Shown: positions 1 through 8,685 of the stretch, piece after piece
Layout: each line of letters starts with the position of its first letter
Numbering within the stretch: position 1 is the stretch's first letter
IMG/VR virus record: IMGVR_UViG_3300044701_000569
Location: 124,001 to 188,000 of that record
Length of the DNA: 64,000 nucleotides
Reading direction: 5' to 3' (one strand)
Origin: a virus
Made by a program: the position numbers and the translations under genes
The notes under the pieces: generated by a model
Told to the model about the DNA's origin: nothing
The model's database searches: none
Seen by the model: the letters and a program-made list of their open reading frames with translations, nothing else

Positions 1-323
1 TTAGGAGAGCGTCCGCGCTCAATCCTATAATCAACACCACTTTTTTCAAAGTGCAGTGTAACTAACATGCCTTTGTTGTTGGTTTTGTTAATTAAGTTAT
101 TCTTCTTAATGTTAGTTAATGCTTGGCCGTACAGTGCATAACTGAGTGCATTAATAATAGTAGTTTTGCCTGTACCGTTACGAGAACCAGTATCGTCACC
201 TCCTTGATCTAAGTTTTCGCCAAGCACTAGAGTTAGCTGTTCCTTGTTAAAGTTAACAGCTTGAGTTTGGTTGCCCACACTCATAAAGTTTTTTACAGTA
301 AGATCTTTAATTTTTATTGTCAT
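1..323 (-). CDS. gp46: gp46-like recombination endonuclease ATPase subunit (N-terminal part only)
   Basis: This is the SbcC/Rad50-type ATPase subunit that pairs with gp47 to resect DNA ends for phage recombination and replication. The reading frame opens with ATG at 323-321 and stays open to the window edge, so only about 107 residues are visible. Residues near 45-55 form a Walker A loop, GSRNGTGKTT, followed by an ALYGQAL-type stretch, as in the ATP-binding head of SMC-like nucleases. The gp47 stop codon overlaps this start in the sequence TAATG, which implies translational coupling. The coiled coil, Walker B and C-terminal half lie outside the window. Identity rests on the Walker A and the gp47 partner. 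Confidence 0.93.
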   Translation of the reverse strand, partial: MTIKIKDLTVKNFMSVGNQTQAVNFNKEQLTLVLGENLDQGGDDTGSRNGTGKTTIINALSYALYGQALTNIKKNNLINKTNNKGMLVTLHFEKSGVDYRIERGRSP

Positions 324-1333
324 TATAACCCGTGATATATTTCTAGCAGTGTTTTCTTGTCAAAATTATCAGTATCAAGTTCTGATATTTCGCCCGCAAC
401 AATTTGATCTACGGATTCAAATCCGCTGATATCTAAATTAGTTGAAATTTCTTCAATCTGTTTCTGCGGTATCAGTGTAATTTCTCTACAGTCATATGTA
501 GACATAAATGTTTCTTTGATAAAATTTGCTTCTTCGTAGCTGATTGGAATGTCCAGAGTAACACGCAGATACATCTTTGATTTGATTATTTCTTCTGTCT
601 TATCCAATAGCTTTGACAATGATACAGTCCTATACTTAGGACAATTATCCCAATTAATATACTCTGGTTCACCGTCATTTTCTTTATCAAGAATCATCAT
701 ACCTCGTGCATCGTCCCATGCATCTGCATAGTTGTGCGGAAATGCATTGCCAATGTAGTGTATTGCGCCCTGTTGTTGACGCTTATGAAAGTGTCCTGAG
801 AACACATACTTTTGATGTTTGAAGTGTTCTGCTTTGAGATCGCCGTGATCAGGCATCTGTACCATAGCATTCATATAAAAGTAAGGAAGTTCAAAATGTC
901 CAAACATATATTTTGTTTTGATCTTTTCGATATTCTTCCATTCGTCTCCAACAAGCCACGGAATTAGTGCAACATCTTCACTAACCATAATCTTGTCTAC
1001 AAATGTGATGCCTGGTATGTGTCTACCAAATGCAGTTGATGAAACATCACGCTTATCTTTGTAGTACATGTCGTGGTTTCCAACAAACATGTAGAAGTTT
1101 TCAAAGGCAGCACCTAGCTTTTCCATGCTGCGAATAGTTGCATCCATAGTTGCTAGATTGAGGCTGTTTCTATTGTGATGCCAGTCTCCACAAAAAATGC
1201 CTGTTTCACAACCCTGCTCCTTAGCAGTGGCAATGAACCAGTCTACGAATTCTTCGCAGTCATTGTTGTGTACTGTAGAGTTACCTTTCAATCCAAAGTG
1301 GATATCAGTAAATACTGCTGCCTTTTTAAACAA
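323..1333 (-). CDS. gp47: gp47-like recombination endonuclease nuclease subunit (Mre11/SbcD type)
   Basis: Calcineurin-like metallophosphoesterase of 336 residues, the nuclease partner of gp46. The metal-binding motifs are in the usual order: D10-I-H12, GDWHHNR at 49-55, GNHD at 85-88, GHFE at 145-148 and GHFH at 180-183. The start codon is TTG at 1333-1331. It is supported by a GGAG ribosome-binding site seven bases upstream and by the family's N-terminus beginning just before the first motif; no ATG lies between it and that motif. The gene is followed by gp46 with a TAATG overlap and lies 60 bases after gp55, with its own candidate sigma70 promoter in that gap. Family assignment is secure; the exact DNA substrate is inferred from T4. 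Confidence 0.95.
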   Translation of the reverse strand: MFKKAAVFTDIHFGLKGNSTVHNNDCEEFVDWFIATAKEQGCETGIFCGDWHHNRNSLNLATMDATIRSMEKLGAAFENFYMFVGNHDMYYKDKRDVSSTAFGRHIPGITFVDKIMVSEDVALIPWLVGDEWKNIEKIKTKYMFGHFELPYFYMNAMVQMPDHGDLKAEHFKHQKYVFSGHFHKRQQQGAIHYIGNAFPHNYADAWDDARGMMILDKENDGEPEYINWDNCPKYRTVSLSKLLDKTEEIIKSKMYLRVTLDIPISYEEANFIKETFMSTYDCREITLIPQKQIEEISTNLDISGFESVDQIVAGEISELDTDNFDKKTLLEIYHGL

Positions 1334-1356
1334 AGTTATACTCCAATTGTTTTACT

Positions 1357-1385
1357 AGTGTAAGATAAGATGTAATAAAAGTCAA
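1357..1385 (-). promoter_or_regulatory. candidate sigma70-type promoter for gp47-gp46
   Basis: On the minus strand TTGACT (1385-1380) is followed after 17 bases by TACACT (1362-1357). That is five of six matches to the -35 consensus and four of six to the -10 consensus, at optimal spacing. It lies in the gap between the gp55 stop and the gp47 start, so it could add early transcription of the nuclease genes. In AT-rich DNA such matches also arise by chance. Confidence 0.4.
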
Positions 1386-1393
1386 GACTAATT

Positions 1394-2224
1394 TTACGAA
1401 TCGCCGTTGCTGTCATTGTATCTTTTTTGAGCTGCTTCAAATTCGCCTTGATGCTGTCTTGTAAATGACGGATTCAAATCATTCATTTCTAAGATGTCGT
1501 CGCGAATATTTTGATTACGCTTTTCAATATTAATAACTCGCACGAAACTGTTAGTAACGGCAGCAGTATAATAAGCAAAAGGATTGTTAGACTTACTTTC
1601 ATCGAATTGTAATCCTATCTGTGTGAGTTGTAAAATGGCTTGCCCGCGCATTTCATCGTTGTAAGTATAACCTCGAACGTTGCCTCTAGTAGCGTATCTT
1701 TCGCATAGCTTCATCCACATCATTGCAAGGGTTCTTGTAGCTTGTCCGTGATCTTTTGAAAATTGTCCGTTCTGCATACCGCCAGTCCAATGACTTTTTC
1801 CTACGCAGACTAACTCGTCGTTGTCGTCAAATTTCCAATGTTGGAACGGTGGAAAGTTTAATTTGGTTTTGCTGTCTGCAATACTTTTGGGGTTTTTCTT
1901 TCGCCCACTTTCGTCCGGTATATGATCAAATGTCATTATACGAAATACAAGATCAGTCTTGTTTATTTTCTTATAATCAACTTCGCAATCACTTTGCTTA
2001 ATCTTTTCTCCTGCTGCTCGCCTTGCATCGTAACTTTCGTTACCTAGCTTTTTAGCTTTATTGCGTTTAGCTTCTGCAACTGTTCTTACATTGATTTTTT
2101 CTAGACTAGGCAAAATGATGTCATAGTCGCCGTATTCTGGTGATACATAGCTACAATACGTATTTTTTGATTTATGAATCTCTGCTAGTATGTCTTTATT
2201 GTTTAAATAATTTTTTGTTTTCAT
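1394..2224 (-). CDS. gp55: gp55-like late-transcription sigma factor
   Basis: Sigma factor that directs host RNA polymerase to phage late promoters. The C-terminal half carries the recognisable region: MMWMKLCERYATRGN, then YTYNDEMRGQAILQL, NPFAYYTAAVTNSFVRVIN and a basic KRNQNIRDD, which matches sigma region 2 as kept in T4 gp55. At 276 residues it is longer than T4 gp55 (185), owing to an N-terminal extension. I place the start at ATG 2224 because a GGAGA ribosome-binding site lies seven bases upstream; a GTG at 2242 would extend it by six residues but has no such site. A consensus sigma70 promoter lies directly upstream. The late boxes upstream of several structural genes here are its expected targets. 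Confidence 0.92.
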   Translation of the reverse strand: MKTKNYLNNKDILAEIHKSKNTYCSYVSPEYGDYDIILPSLEKINVRTVAEAKRNKAKKLGNESYDARRAAGEKIKQSDCEVDYKKINKTDLVFRIMTFDHIPDESGRKKNPKSIADSKTKLNFPPFQHWKFDDNDELVCVGKSHWTGGMQNGQFSKDHGQATRTLAMMWMKLCERYATRGNVRGYTYNDEMRGQAILQLTQIGLQFDESKSNNPFAYYTAAVTNSFVRVINIEKRNQNIRDDILEMNDLNPSFTRQHQGEFEAAQKRYNDSNGDS

Positions 2225-2247
2225 TTTGATTCTCCGGATCACTAACT

Positions 2248-2276
2248 ATTATAATATACATAGATAATTTTGTCAA
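2248..2276 (-). promoter_or_regulatory. perfect consensus sigma70 promoter driving gp55
   Basis: Minus strand: TTGACA at 2276-2271, a 17-base spacer, and TATAAT at 2253-2248. Both hexamers and the spacing match the bacterial housekeeping consensus exactly. The gp55 start follows 24 bases after the -10 box. This predicts strong early transcription of the late sigma factor by unmodified host polymerase. The -35 box shares base 2276 with the late promoter on the other strand. Confidence 0.8.
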
Positions 2277-2283
2277 CTAAATA
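2276..2283 (+). promoter_or_regulatory. T4-type late promoter for the baseplate operon
   Basis: ACTAAATA lies 17 bases before the ATG of the tail-tube cap-like gene and matches six of eight bases of the T4 late -10 box TATAAATA. There is no -35 element on this strand, as expected for gp55-type recognition. An AGGAGAG ribosome-binding site (2289-2295) follows. ATACT at 2281-2285 can pair with AGTAT at 2294-2298, which would place part of the ribosome-binding site in a small hairpin loop; that pairing is only five base pairs. Confidence 0.6.
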
Positions 2284-2300
2284 CTTACAGGAGAGTATCT

Positions 2301-3278
2301 ATGTCATTATTTGGTGGTTTTAATATAGGCGGTGCAATTAACAGTGCAACATCTAACTTTTCTAGTGTCTCGGGTGTTATAGGCAGCATTACTGGCGGCC
2401 TCAACTCAACACTGGGTAAATTTAACAGCCAATTTGGCGGCATACTTGCAGGCACTAACATTGGCAGTACTATTAATAAAGCAGCTAGAGTAGCTGGTAT
2501 AGTTGATAACTTATTAGGCAATGGCTCTAGACTCAAAAATATAGGTGGCGCCTTCCGCGGTGTAGGCAATGCAGCACAGGGAGTGTTTGTTGGAGCTAAC
2601 CCTCGTGACAGATCTGTACAAGTTGCCATAGCTAGAGAAGACGCTGTTTCAAACAGAACAGATACATCAACAGCTGGTGACTGGCGTGTTAGTTTAAGTG
2701 TTCCTGCTGACATAGCAACTAGTCCTGTTTTTGCTTCTTTTTCTGGTACAGGTAGAACTGGAGGCAGAATGGTGTTTCCTTTTAATCCAACAATATTGTT
2801 AGGGCATACTGCTTCATATGCAAAAATTTCGCCTACACATACTAATTACCCCTTCAACGCATATCAGAACAGCAGTATTGATAATATAACTATTACAGGT
2901 GATTTTTACAACGAGAACGAAGCTGATGCACTATATTGGGTAGCTTGCTTACATTTCTTAAGAACTATGACCAAAATGTTTTATGGCAGTGGTGATAAAA
3001 CTGGTAATCCTCCTTTAGTATCAAGACTAAACGGTTATGGGAAATATGTTCTTAATGATATTCCTGTAGTTATAACAAACTTTACAGTAGATCTGCCTCA
3101 GGATGTTGATTACATTCCTGTGGTTGTACCAGGAGATTCGTCCCCAAACTATGTACCAACTAAATCAACGGTTACTGTTACTTGCCAGCCAAATTATGCA
3201 AGACGTGCTGTGTCAAGATTTGATCTTAAGAAGTTTGCTGAAGGTGGATTTATTAACGGTAAGGAAGGTTTTGTATAA
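2301..3278 (+). CDS. gp48: baseplate tail-tube initiator/cap protein, gp48/gp54-like
   Basis: First gene of the rightward structural operon, 325 residues. The N-terminal 100 residues are rich in Gly, Ser, Asn and Ile (GGFNIGGAINSATSNF), typical of proteins that thread through the tail tube or hub. The rest has the tail-tube-like character of T4 gp48/gp54: a MVFPFNPTILLGHTASY segment, ITGDFYNENEADALYW near 195-212, and a C-terminal LKKFAEGGFINGKEGFV. In T4 these proteins cap the baseplate and seed tube polymerisation. Only one such gene is present here, so it may cover both roles. The stop codon overlaps the gp53 start (TAATG). I chose gp48 over gp54 by gene context, not by a decisive motif. 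Confidence 0.65.
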   Translation: MSLFGGFNIGGAINSATSNFSSVSGVIGSITGGLNSTLGKFNSQFGGILAGTNIGSTINKAARVAGIVDNLLGNGSRLKNIGGAFRGVGNAAQGVFVGANPRDRSVQVAIAREDAVSNRTDTSTAGDWRVSLSVPADIATSPVFASFSGTGRTGGRMVFPFNPTILLGHTASYAKISPTHTNYPFNAYQNSSIDNITITGDFYNENEADALYWVACLHFLRTMTKMFYGSGDKTGNPPLVSRLNGYGKYVLNDIPVVITNFTVDLPQDVDYIPVVVPGDSSPNYVPTKSTVTVTCQPNYARRAVSRFDLKKFAEGGFINGKEGFV

Positions 3279-3583
3279 TGGCAACTAATAGTAAGACACT
3301 AGGTCCTTACGGCACAACTAATATTACAAGTTCTGGGTATCTTGATATTATGAAAATACGTGCTGTACCTGCAGCCTCTGATGATATTCTTTATGAAATA
3401 ACTTCGTCTTATACACATAGACCTGATTTATTAGCTTACGATCTCTACGGAGAAAAAAATCTATGGTGGATTTTTGCGCAAAGAAACTTAGACGTTATTA
3501 AAGATCCTATCTATGACTTTGTTGCAGGTACAAAAATATATCTTCCACAGGGACAAAAATTGAGACAGCTTTTAGGAAAGTAA
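3278..3583 (+). CDS. gp53: gp53-like baseplate wedge subunit
   Basis: Small wedge protein, 101 residues, about half the length of T4 gp53 (196), so the core fold is kept and extensions are lost. The recognisable block is RPDLLAYDLYGEKNLWWIFA followed by RNLDVIKDPIYDFVAGTKIY, a signature of phage gp53 and related LysM-like tail proteins. In T4, gp53 joins neighbouring wedges to the hub. It starts inside the previous stop codon (TAATG) and is followed one base later by the next gene, so the three are probably co-translated. Confidence 0.88.
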   Translation: MATNSKTLGPYGTTNITSSGYLDIMKIRAVPAASDDILYEITSSYTHRPDLLAYDLYGEKNLWWIFAQRNLDVIKDPIYDFVAGTKIYLPQGQKLRQLLGK

Positions 3584-3584
3584 G

Positions 3585-6500
3585 ATGGCCATATCATTAG
3601 GATCTATATCAAGCGGTGTGACTAGTGCTATTAATGGAATAACATCTTCTTTTAATACTCTCACGACAAATACGTTTTCAAATAGTTCTAATTTTCCTAA
3701 CGGTGTAAATGCTGTTTCTAGAAATCTTTCTCAAAACGGTTCTGCCAATCCTAATGCTAATCCACTGTCTGCTATTGGTGGATTGTCAAATCAATTATTA
3801 GGTGATTTTAACCCTGTTTCAAAGTTATTAAATCAAGGCGGCGCAGCACTTGGTGCAATAAACAAGCTGAGTAGTTTAGGATCTACAACCAGTCTAGGAG
3901 GACTGCTAGGAGGCCAATCTAAACCTCCGTCTGTACAAAGTCTTATAGCAGGCAAATTAAAATCTTCAAATTTAGGATCTTTTGCAGCTACGATTGAAAG
4001 TTTAGGTTCTATAGGATCAACTGTTGCAAAAAGCAATATTGGCCCGTTTAATTCAGTAACGGTGGTTAATAGGAGTTCTGCTGACCTTTCTGGTGTAGCA
4101 CTGATACAACGTGCTAGAACTTTTATGGAATCTTACAAACCAGAAGTAGGTCAAGGGTCAGCTAAAAATGACGGTATAACTAACTATGTAAAAACTCCTG
4201 AAGGCAGAATTTTAAATCCTTTAAGAGATTCTAATTCTAACAATTATATCATAACACTGGGCATTTTAGATGCCGACCAAGTAAACAACCCGTCAAGCTA
4301 TCGTAATGCTGACGGATTTAAAAAAGTATTACTAAAGTCTGGCGGCGGCCTAAGAAGTTCTGGTTATGCTAAAAGGATTAGAACTTTTGCTGAGGGCGAA
4401 GAAGACGCAGAATATTTTATTGAAGATCTTGAAGTCAGTGCAGTTATATGTCCAAATCCTAACACCAGTACAGCTTTAGGAACTAACGTTACTTTTAAAA
4501 TTATAGAACCATACAGTATGGGAAAAATTATTGAGGCCATGATGATAGGCTCTCAAGAATGCGGGTTTTCTAGCTACTTAGAAGCACCGTTTTGTATTAA
4601 AATAGAATTTTTAGGTTGGGATGAGAATGGAGAAAAAGATGCATATATAACTCCTCCGGCATATATTCCAATAAGAATTAATAAGATGGATCTTAACATA
4701 GGACAGCAAGGTAGCACCTATCAATGTACTGCTGTTCCGTTTAATGAATCTGCTCTAAGTGACGTTGCAAATAAAACAAAAGTAGCTACTAGCGCATACG
4801 GTGATACTGTACATGCTATTTTAGAAACTAGTAAAGAATCTGTTACTTATACGGTCAATGGTCAAATAGAAACACTTGAAGATAAGAAAGTTATAAAAGG
4901 ATATGATCGATATCTAATCTGTTTTCCAAAAACACAACAGGATCTAATAAAGGCAATAGAAAGTAAAAGTGTTGATACAAGCGCACTAAAAGCAACACAA
5001 GATGCCGACGATCAAGAAAGACGTCGTAGGGGCATTGGAGAACCTGTGCGCAATCCTAATCCTAATGCTGCCGCAGCCTCGGTGCCTGTAATCAGTACAG
5101 CACCGAACACTTATTTGTTCTTAAAGGCCTGGGCTGAAAATACAGCTAATATGAATGATTTTGGCCTAAGCCCTGTAGTAGTAGATACTAGAGCTGGTGG
5201 CGATCAGTCACATGGTCGTGCTGGCGCTGTAATTAATCAAGAAACTTCGACTATACAAAGAGACAGTCCGTCAAATGCACCTTCGGAAAAATCTAGAAAA
5301 TTTAATTTTACTGAAGGCGCTAAAATGACAGATATCATAACAGAAGTTTTGATGAGCAGTTCTTATGTTCAGGAACAAGCAGCAGCACCTTCACAAAACG
5401 GGTTTAAAAAACATTTTAGAATTGAAACTATGGTATTTGTAGAGCCCGACGAAGGGGGTATACAGGCGCAGATTGGTAGACCTAGAAAAACATATGTGTA
5501 TGCTGTACATCCTTATTGGACATATGAAGCTAGGCAGTTAGCCCCGGGTCAAACTCCTGCTAATGTAACTCAGGTAAAAGACCAAGCAAAAAAAGAGTAC
5601 AACTATTACTATACTGGTCAAAATGAAGATGTGTTAGATTTTGATATAAATTTTAATCTAGCATTTTTCCAAAATATTAGATCTGATATAGGACAGAATT
5701 CAGCTACTACAATAGGTCAAGAAAACACTTCTACAGGACCAAGACCTGGTACAGTTGTTGCTTCTAGTGGTGACACTCCAACACCTGCTAGCAACAATGG
5801 TGAAGCAGTTCCGGGTGTAGAATATACTGCATCTAATCGATCTGTATCCAGCGGCGGCACTAGAATAGGAACTGTTGATCAAAGTGTTAAACGGGCTATT
5901 GCAGAAGAATTTCACAATAGGCTTATTAACAGTCCTGCAGACATGGTTACAGCAGAAATGACAATTTGGGGAGATCCTTATTACATTCCCTCTAGTGTAG
6001 GAAATTATAATCCTGCGCCCGGCGAACCAACGGTTACTGCTGATGGCACTATGTCATACATGCGTGATGAAGTTTTTGTGGTTATAAACTTTTTAACTCC
6101 GTTAGATTATTTTATGAACGGATCTACAATGGATTTTCCAACCTATGTTAGACCTTTCAGCGGACTTTATCAAGTAGTGACTGCAACTAGTACTTTTTCT
6201 GCAGGAACATTTAAACAGCTTTTAAAAGTAATAAGAGTTCCCGGACAAAATGGCGAACCAGGAACAGTTAATAATTCTGGTGTATTGCAGACAGGGGCTA
6301 GAGAAAATGTAACAGTACCCGATGTTGCTCAAAATATTAATCCTAATCCAGAACAAGCACCACTTGCAGCACCTACTTCTGCAGATGTAGATCGTACTCT
6401 TACTGGTATACAAAATCTTAATATAGATGAAGGATCAGCAGCATCGTTTTCTCAAGCTAGATTAATGACAGGTGAAACTCCAGCCTCGCCTTCACAAGTG

Positions 6501-6923
6501 GTAACTAATCCTCTATCCAGCATTGCTAGTGTTATACCTGCAGAAGAATTAGCAAACCTTCCAATAGATTCGGCGTCAAGATTAGGCATTACGGCTAATC
6601 TAACTTCTACGATATTTCCTTTAAAATTACCAAATAATTTTTCTAGTGGTTTGCCGTCTTTGGCAGCAGTTAATGCTTCAAATTTATCTAGTACACTACA
6701 ACGTAGCGGATTAAATGTTCCTGCTAACGGGTCATTACCATTTAATCTTCCTTCAGCACCTAATCTGCCACCGTTACCTGGAATAGGCGGCAGTTTAACA
6801 ACAGCAGCAGGAGCACTAACTAGTAACGAAACTATAGGACGTATCCAATCTTCAGTAAATTCTTTAGCGTCAGGATTAAGTACTCAAGCTAGGGCTGTAG
6901 GTTTGCGTCCACCTACTGGTTAA
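3585..6923 (+). CDS. large baseplate/hub structural protein, unassigned
   Basis: A protein of 1112 residues with no motif that names it. Residues 1-160 are Ser/Asn/Gly/Leu-rich and low in charge, like the N-terminus of the cap-like protein at 2301. The middle (about 290-400) is a dense beta-type region with IEAMMIGSQECGFSSYLEAP and IRINKMDLNIGQQGSTYQCT. Around 480-520 lies a charged linker (DDQERRRRG). The last 200 residues are again low-complexity Ser/Leu/Asn/Pro. There is no signal peptide. It sits between gp53 and two peptidoglycan-cutting tail proteins, so a hub or central-spike role comparable to T4 gp27 is plausible, but that is position-based inference. Confidence 0.6.
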   Translation: MAISLGSISSGVTSAINGITSSFNTLTTNTFSNSSNFPNGVNAVSRNLSQNGSANPNANPLSAIGGLSNQLLGDFNPVSKLLNQGGAALGAINKLSSLGSTTSLGGLLGGQSKPPSVQSLIAGKLKSSNLGSFAATIESLGSIGSTVAKSNIGPFNSVTVVNRSSADLSGVALIQRARTFMESYKPEVGQGSAKNDGITNYVKTPEGRILNPLRDSNSNNYIITLGILDADQVNNPSSYRNADGFKKVLLKSGGGLRSSGYAKRIRTFAEGEEDAEYFIEDLEVSAVICPNPNTSTALGTNVTFKIIEPYSMGKIIEAMMIGSQECGFSSYLEAPFCIKIEFLGWDENGEKDAYITPPAYIPIRINKMDLNIGQQGSTYQCTAVPFNESALSDVANKTKVATSAYGDTVHAILETSKESVTYTVNGQIETLEDKKVIKGYDRYLICFPKTQQDLIKAIESKSVDTSALKATQDADDQERRRRGIGEPVRNPNPNAAAASVPVISTAPNTYLFLKAWAENTANMNDFGLSPVVVDTRAGGDQSHGRAGAVINQETSTIQRDSPSNAPSEKSRKFNFTEGAKMTDIITEVLMSSSYVQEQAAAPSQNGFKKHFRIETMVFVEPDEGGIQAQIGRPRKTYVYAVHPYWTYEARQLAPGQTPANVTQVKDQAKKEYNYYYTGQNEDVLDFDINFNLAFFQNIRSDIGQNSATTIGQENTSTGPRPGTVVASSGDTPTPASNNGEAVPGVEYTASNRSVSSGGTRIGTVDQSVKRAIAEEFHNRLINSPADMVTAEMTIWGDPYYIPSSVGNYNPAPGEPTVTADGTMSYMRDEVFVVINFLTPLDYFMNGSTMDFPTYVRPFSGLYQVVTATSTFSAGTFKQLLKVIRVPGQNGEPGTVNNSGVLQTGARENVTVPDVAQNINPNPEQAPLAAPTSADVDRTLTGIQNLNIDEGSAASFSQARLMTGETPASPSQVVTNPLSSIASVIPAEELANLPIDSASRLGITANLTSTIFPLKLPNNFSSGLPSLAAVNASNLSSTLQRSGLNVPANGSLPFNLPSAPNLPPLPGIGGSLTTAAGALTSNETIGRIQSSVNSLASGLSTQARAVGLRPPTG

Positions 6924-6934
6924 TGGAATATTAA

Positions 6935-8677
6935 ATGGCAACACAATCAATCACACAACAAGATAAAGCAGTATTAAACTTATGTTCTAAAAAAGAAGCT
7001 AAGAGTTATAATACTGTCTACGGTGGCGACGAAGTAAATCTTGTTGAAAAAACTGTCGCAGAAGTTATTCTCTGGCAATCTGAAATTGTAAGAACTCGCA
7101 GAAATTGGTCTAGTGCTGTAGGCAAGTATCAAATGCTTAAGGCAATTGTTGAAGAAGAATCTAAAGCCTTTACTCTTGATCCAACACAAACTAGATACAC
7201 CGCTGATGTACAAGACGCTATGATGATAAAGCGTTTATCACGTTTTCGTAAATATAATCAATTTAAGTCAAAGAGTCTTGGCGGTTCAGAATTAGAAAAC
7301 GCACAGAAATTTTGTGTTGAACTAGCAAAAGAATTTGCTAGTATTCCTGTGCCTTATGATATGAGAGGTGCGCATCGACAGGTTCAAAAAGGCCAATCAT
7401 TTTATGCAGGAGACGGCACAAATAAAGCACATCATAACCCTGACACGTTTGTAGCTGCGTTAATAGATATAAGAGCTGGAGGCACTGGCGCTACAGTTAA
7501 AGATGTAGAAACTAGTAACGGATCTGTAACAGGAAGCAATGCTCATTCACCACAAGGTGAATCTAATAGAGCAAGAATGAATAATTTTGCTACCGGCGGT
7601 GGTACACATGATGGCAGACGTGTTACAGGAAATAATACAACAGCACAGCGACAGGGCTTGCCGCCTGCAGAAAATGTATACGTTTATGAAGTAATAGATC
7701 CTCTTGACGATAGATATGATTTTAGAACGGGTAAAAAAGTAACTGATATAACGTTGTATGGAACATCGTCTGTTGCAGCATATAACCAAGCCAACAGTGC
7801 GACAGCAGCAAACACACCTGCTTCTCAAGCAGGTGTAGCATCTGCAGATGGTGTCAAAGATCCTGAAAATTTTACAGAAGAAGAACTTAGAAATCTAATG
7901 GAAGGTAGAGATCGTGTAGCAACACAGCCTGGAAGATACTCTGATCTGTTTACAGATCCTTATGATCCTAGCCAACTACTAACAGTGCCAGGAAGACTTC
8001 CACCAACACCAATTCCGGGATCTACTCCACCAAGAGCAGAACCAAGGTCAGGACTGTTTGGCCCAGCCCCAAGAGGATTACCAAAGCCTCCGGAAAAACA
8101 GGCAAGCAATATACCAACATTGCTGACGGGCGCAATATTAGCCGGCGGCTTGCTGTTGACTAAACCAAAACAAGAACAAACAAATAAGAGAGATAACTCT
8201 GTTAGATTACAACAGTCTCTTGATAAAGCAAAACGAGACATTGCTAGTTTGATTTCTACAATGACACAAATTTACAACAATCAGAGCGAGTCTTATGGTA
8301 CATTTTTACAGAGCGAATTGATTGTAGCACAAACAACGCTTAATACTGCTAGAGCAAATTTAATAACAGCTCAAGCAGGCGGAAATCCTACAGAGATCGC
8401 CGCCGCCGAAGCAGCAGTTTTTACTGCACAAACTAGAGTAACAGGACTGCAAAATAAAATCAATCTAGGATCTCCATACGGACTAACTACAGCCGAACGT
8501 CAGCGTAGAACAAGAGAAGATCCTACTTATAATAATTCGTTAGCTGACTTAACTACTCTAGTAAATGTAACAGTTCCTAGAATAGTTTCCCAAGCTAGAA
8601 GTTTTGGAATAGATTTAATTCAACCAAATATGAGCGCACAAATATCAGCAGTTCCACCAGTGGTAACATTTAGTTAA
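6935..8677 (+). CDS. tail-associated lysozyme-like protein with C-terminal coiled coil
   Basis: A protein of 580 residues. Residues 1-180 follow the pattern of a phage lysozyme-like domain: KKEAKSYNTVYGGDEVNL with E21 as candidate catalytic acid, TVAEVILWQ at 40-48, SAVGKYQM at 60-67, LAKEFASIPVP at 130-140, and SFYAGDGTNKA near 155-165. Such domains cut peptidoglycan strands. Residues 185-390 are a Gly/Pro/Thr-rich linker. A hydrophobic stretch (TLLTGAILAGGLLL) lies near 394-408, and 420-540 is Ala/Gln-rich heptad-like sequence suggesting a coiled coil. T4 places its lysozyme inside gp5; here it appears in a separate gene just upstream of a gp5-like protein. The domain call comes from motif spacing only. 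Confidence 0.65.
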   Translation: MATQSITQQDKAVLNLCSKKEAKSYNTVYGGDEVNLVEKTVAEVILWQSEIVRTRRNWSSAVGKYQMLKAIVEEESKAFTLDPTQTRYTADVQDAMMIKRLSRFRKYNQFKSKSLGGSELENAQKFCVELAKEFASIPVPYDMRGAHRQVQKGQSFYAGDGTNKAHHNPDTFVAALIDIRAGGTGATVKDVETSNGSVTGSNAHSPQGESNRARMNNFATGGGTHDGRRVTGNNTTAQRQGLPPAENVYVYEVIDPLDDRYDFRTGKKVTDITLYGTSSVAAYNQANSATAANTPASQAGVASADGVKDPENFTEEELRNLMEGRDRVATQPGRYSDLFTDPYDPSQLLTVPGRLPPTPIPGSTPPRAEPRSGLFGPAPRGLPKPPEKQASNIPTLLTGAILAGGLLLTKPKQEQTNKRDNSVRLQQSLDKAKRDIASLISTMTQIYNNQSESYGTFLQSELIVAQTTLNTARANLITAQAGGNPTEIAAAEAAVFTAQTRVTGLQNKINLGSPYGLTTAERQRRTREDPTYNNSLADLTTLVNVTVPRIVSQARSFGIDLIQPNMSAQISAVPPVVTFS

Positions 8678-8685
8678 GGATTACA

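Noticed and set aside
549-731. Plus-strand frames of about 60 residues inside gp47 and gp55 (also 1175-1363 and 1756-2001)
   Set aside because: They lie wholly or mostly antisense to clearly conserved genes, have no ribosome-binding site and no protein-like pattern.
2285-2713. Minus-strand 142-residue frame opposite the cap-like gene
   Set aside because: Pro/Leu/Thr-rich translation typical of the reverse of a Gly/Ser/Asn-rich gene; no start signal.
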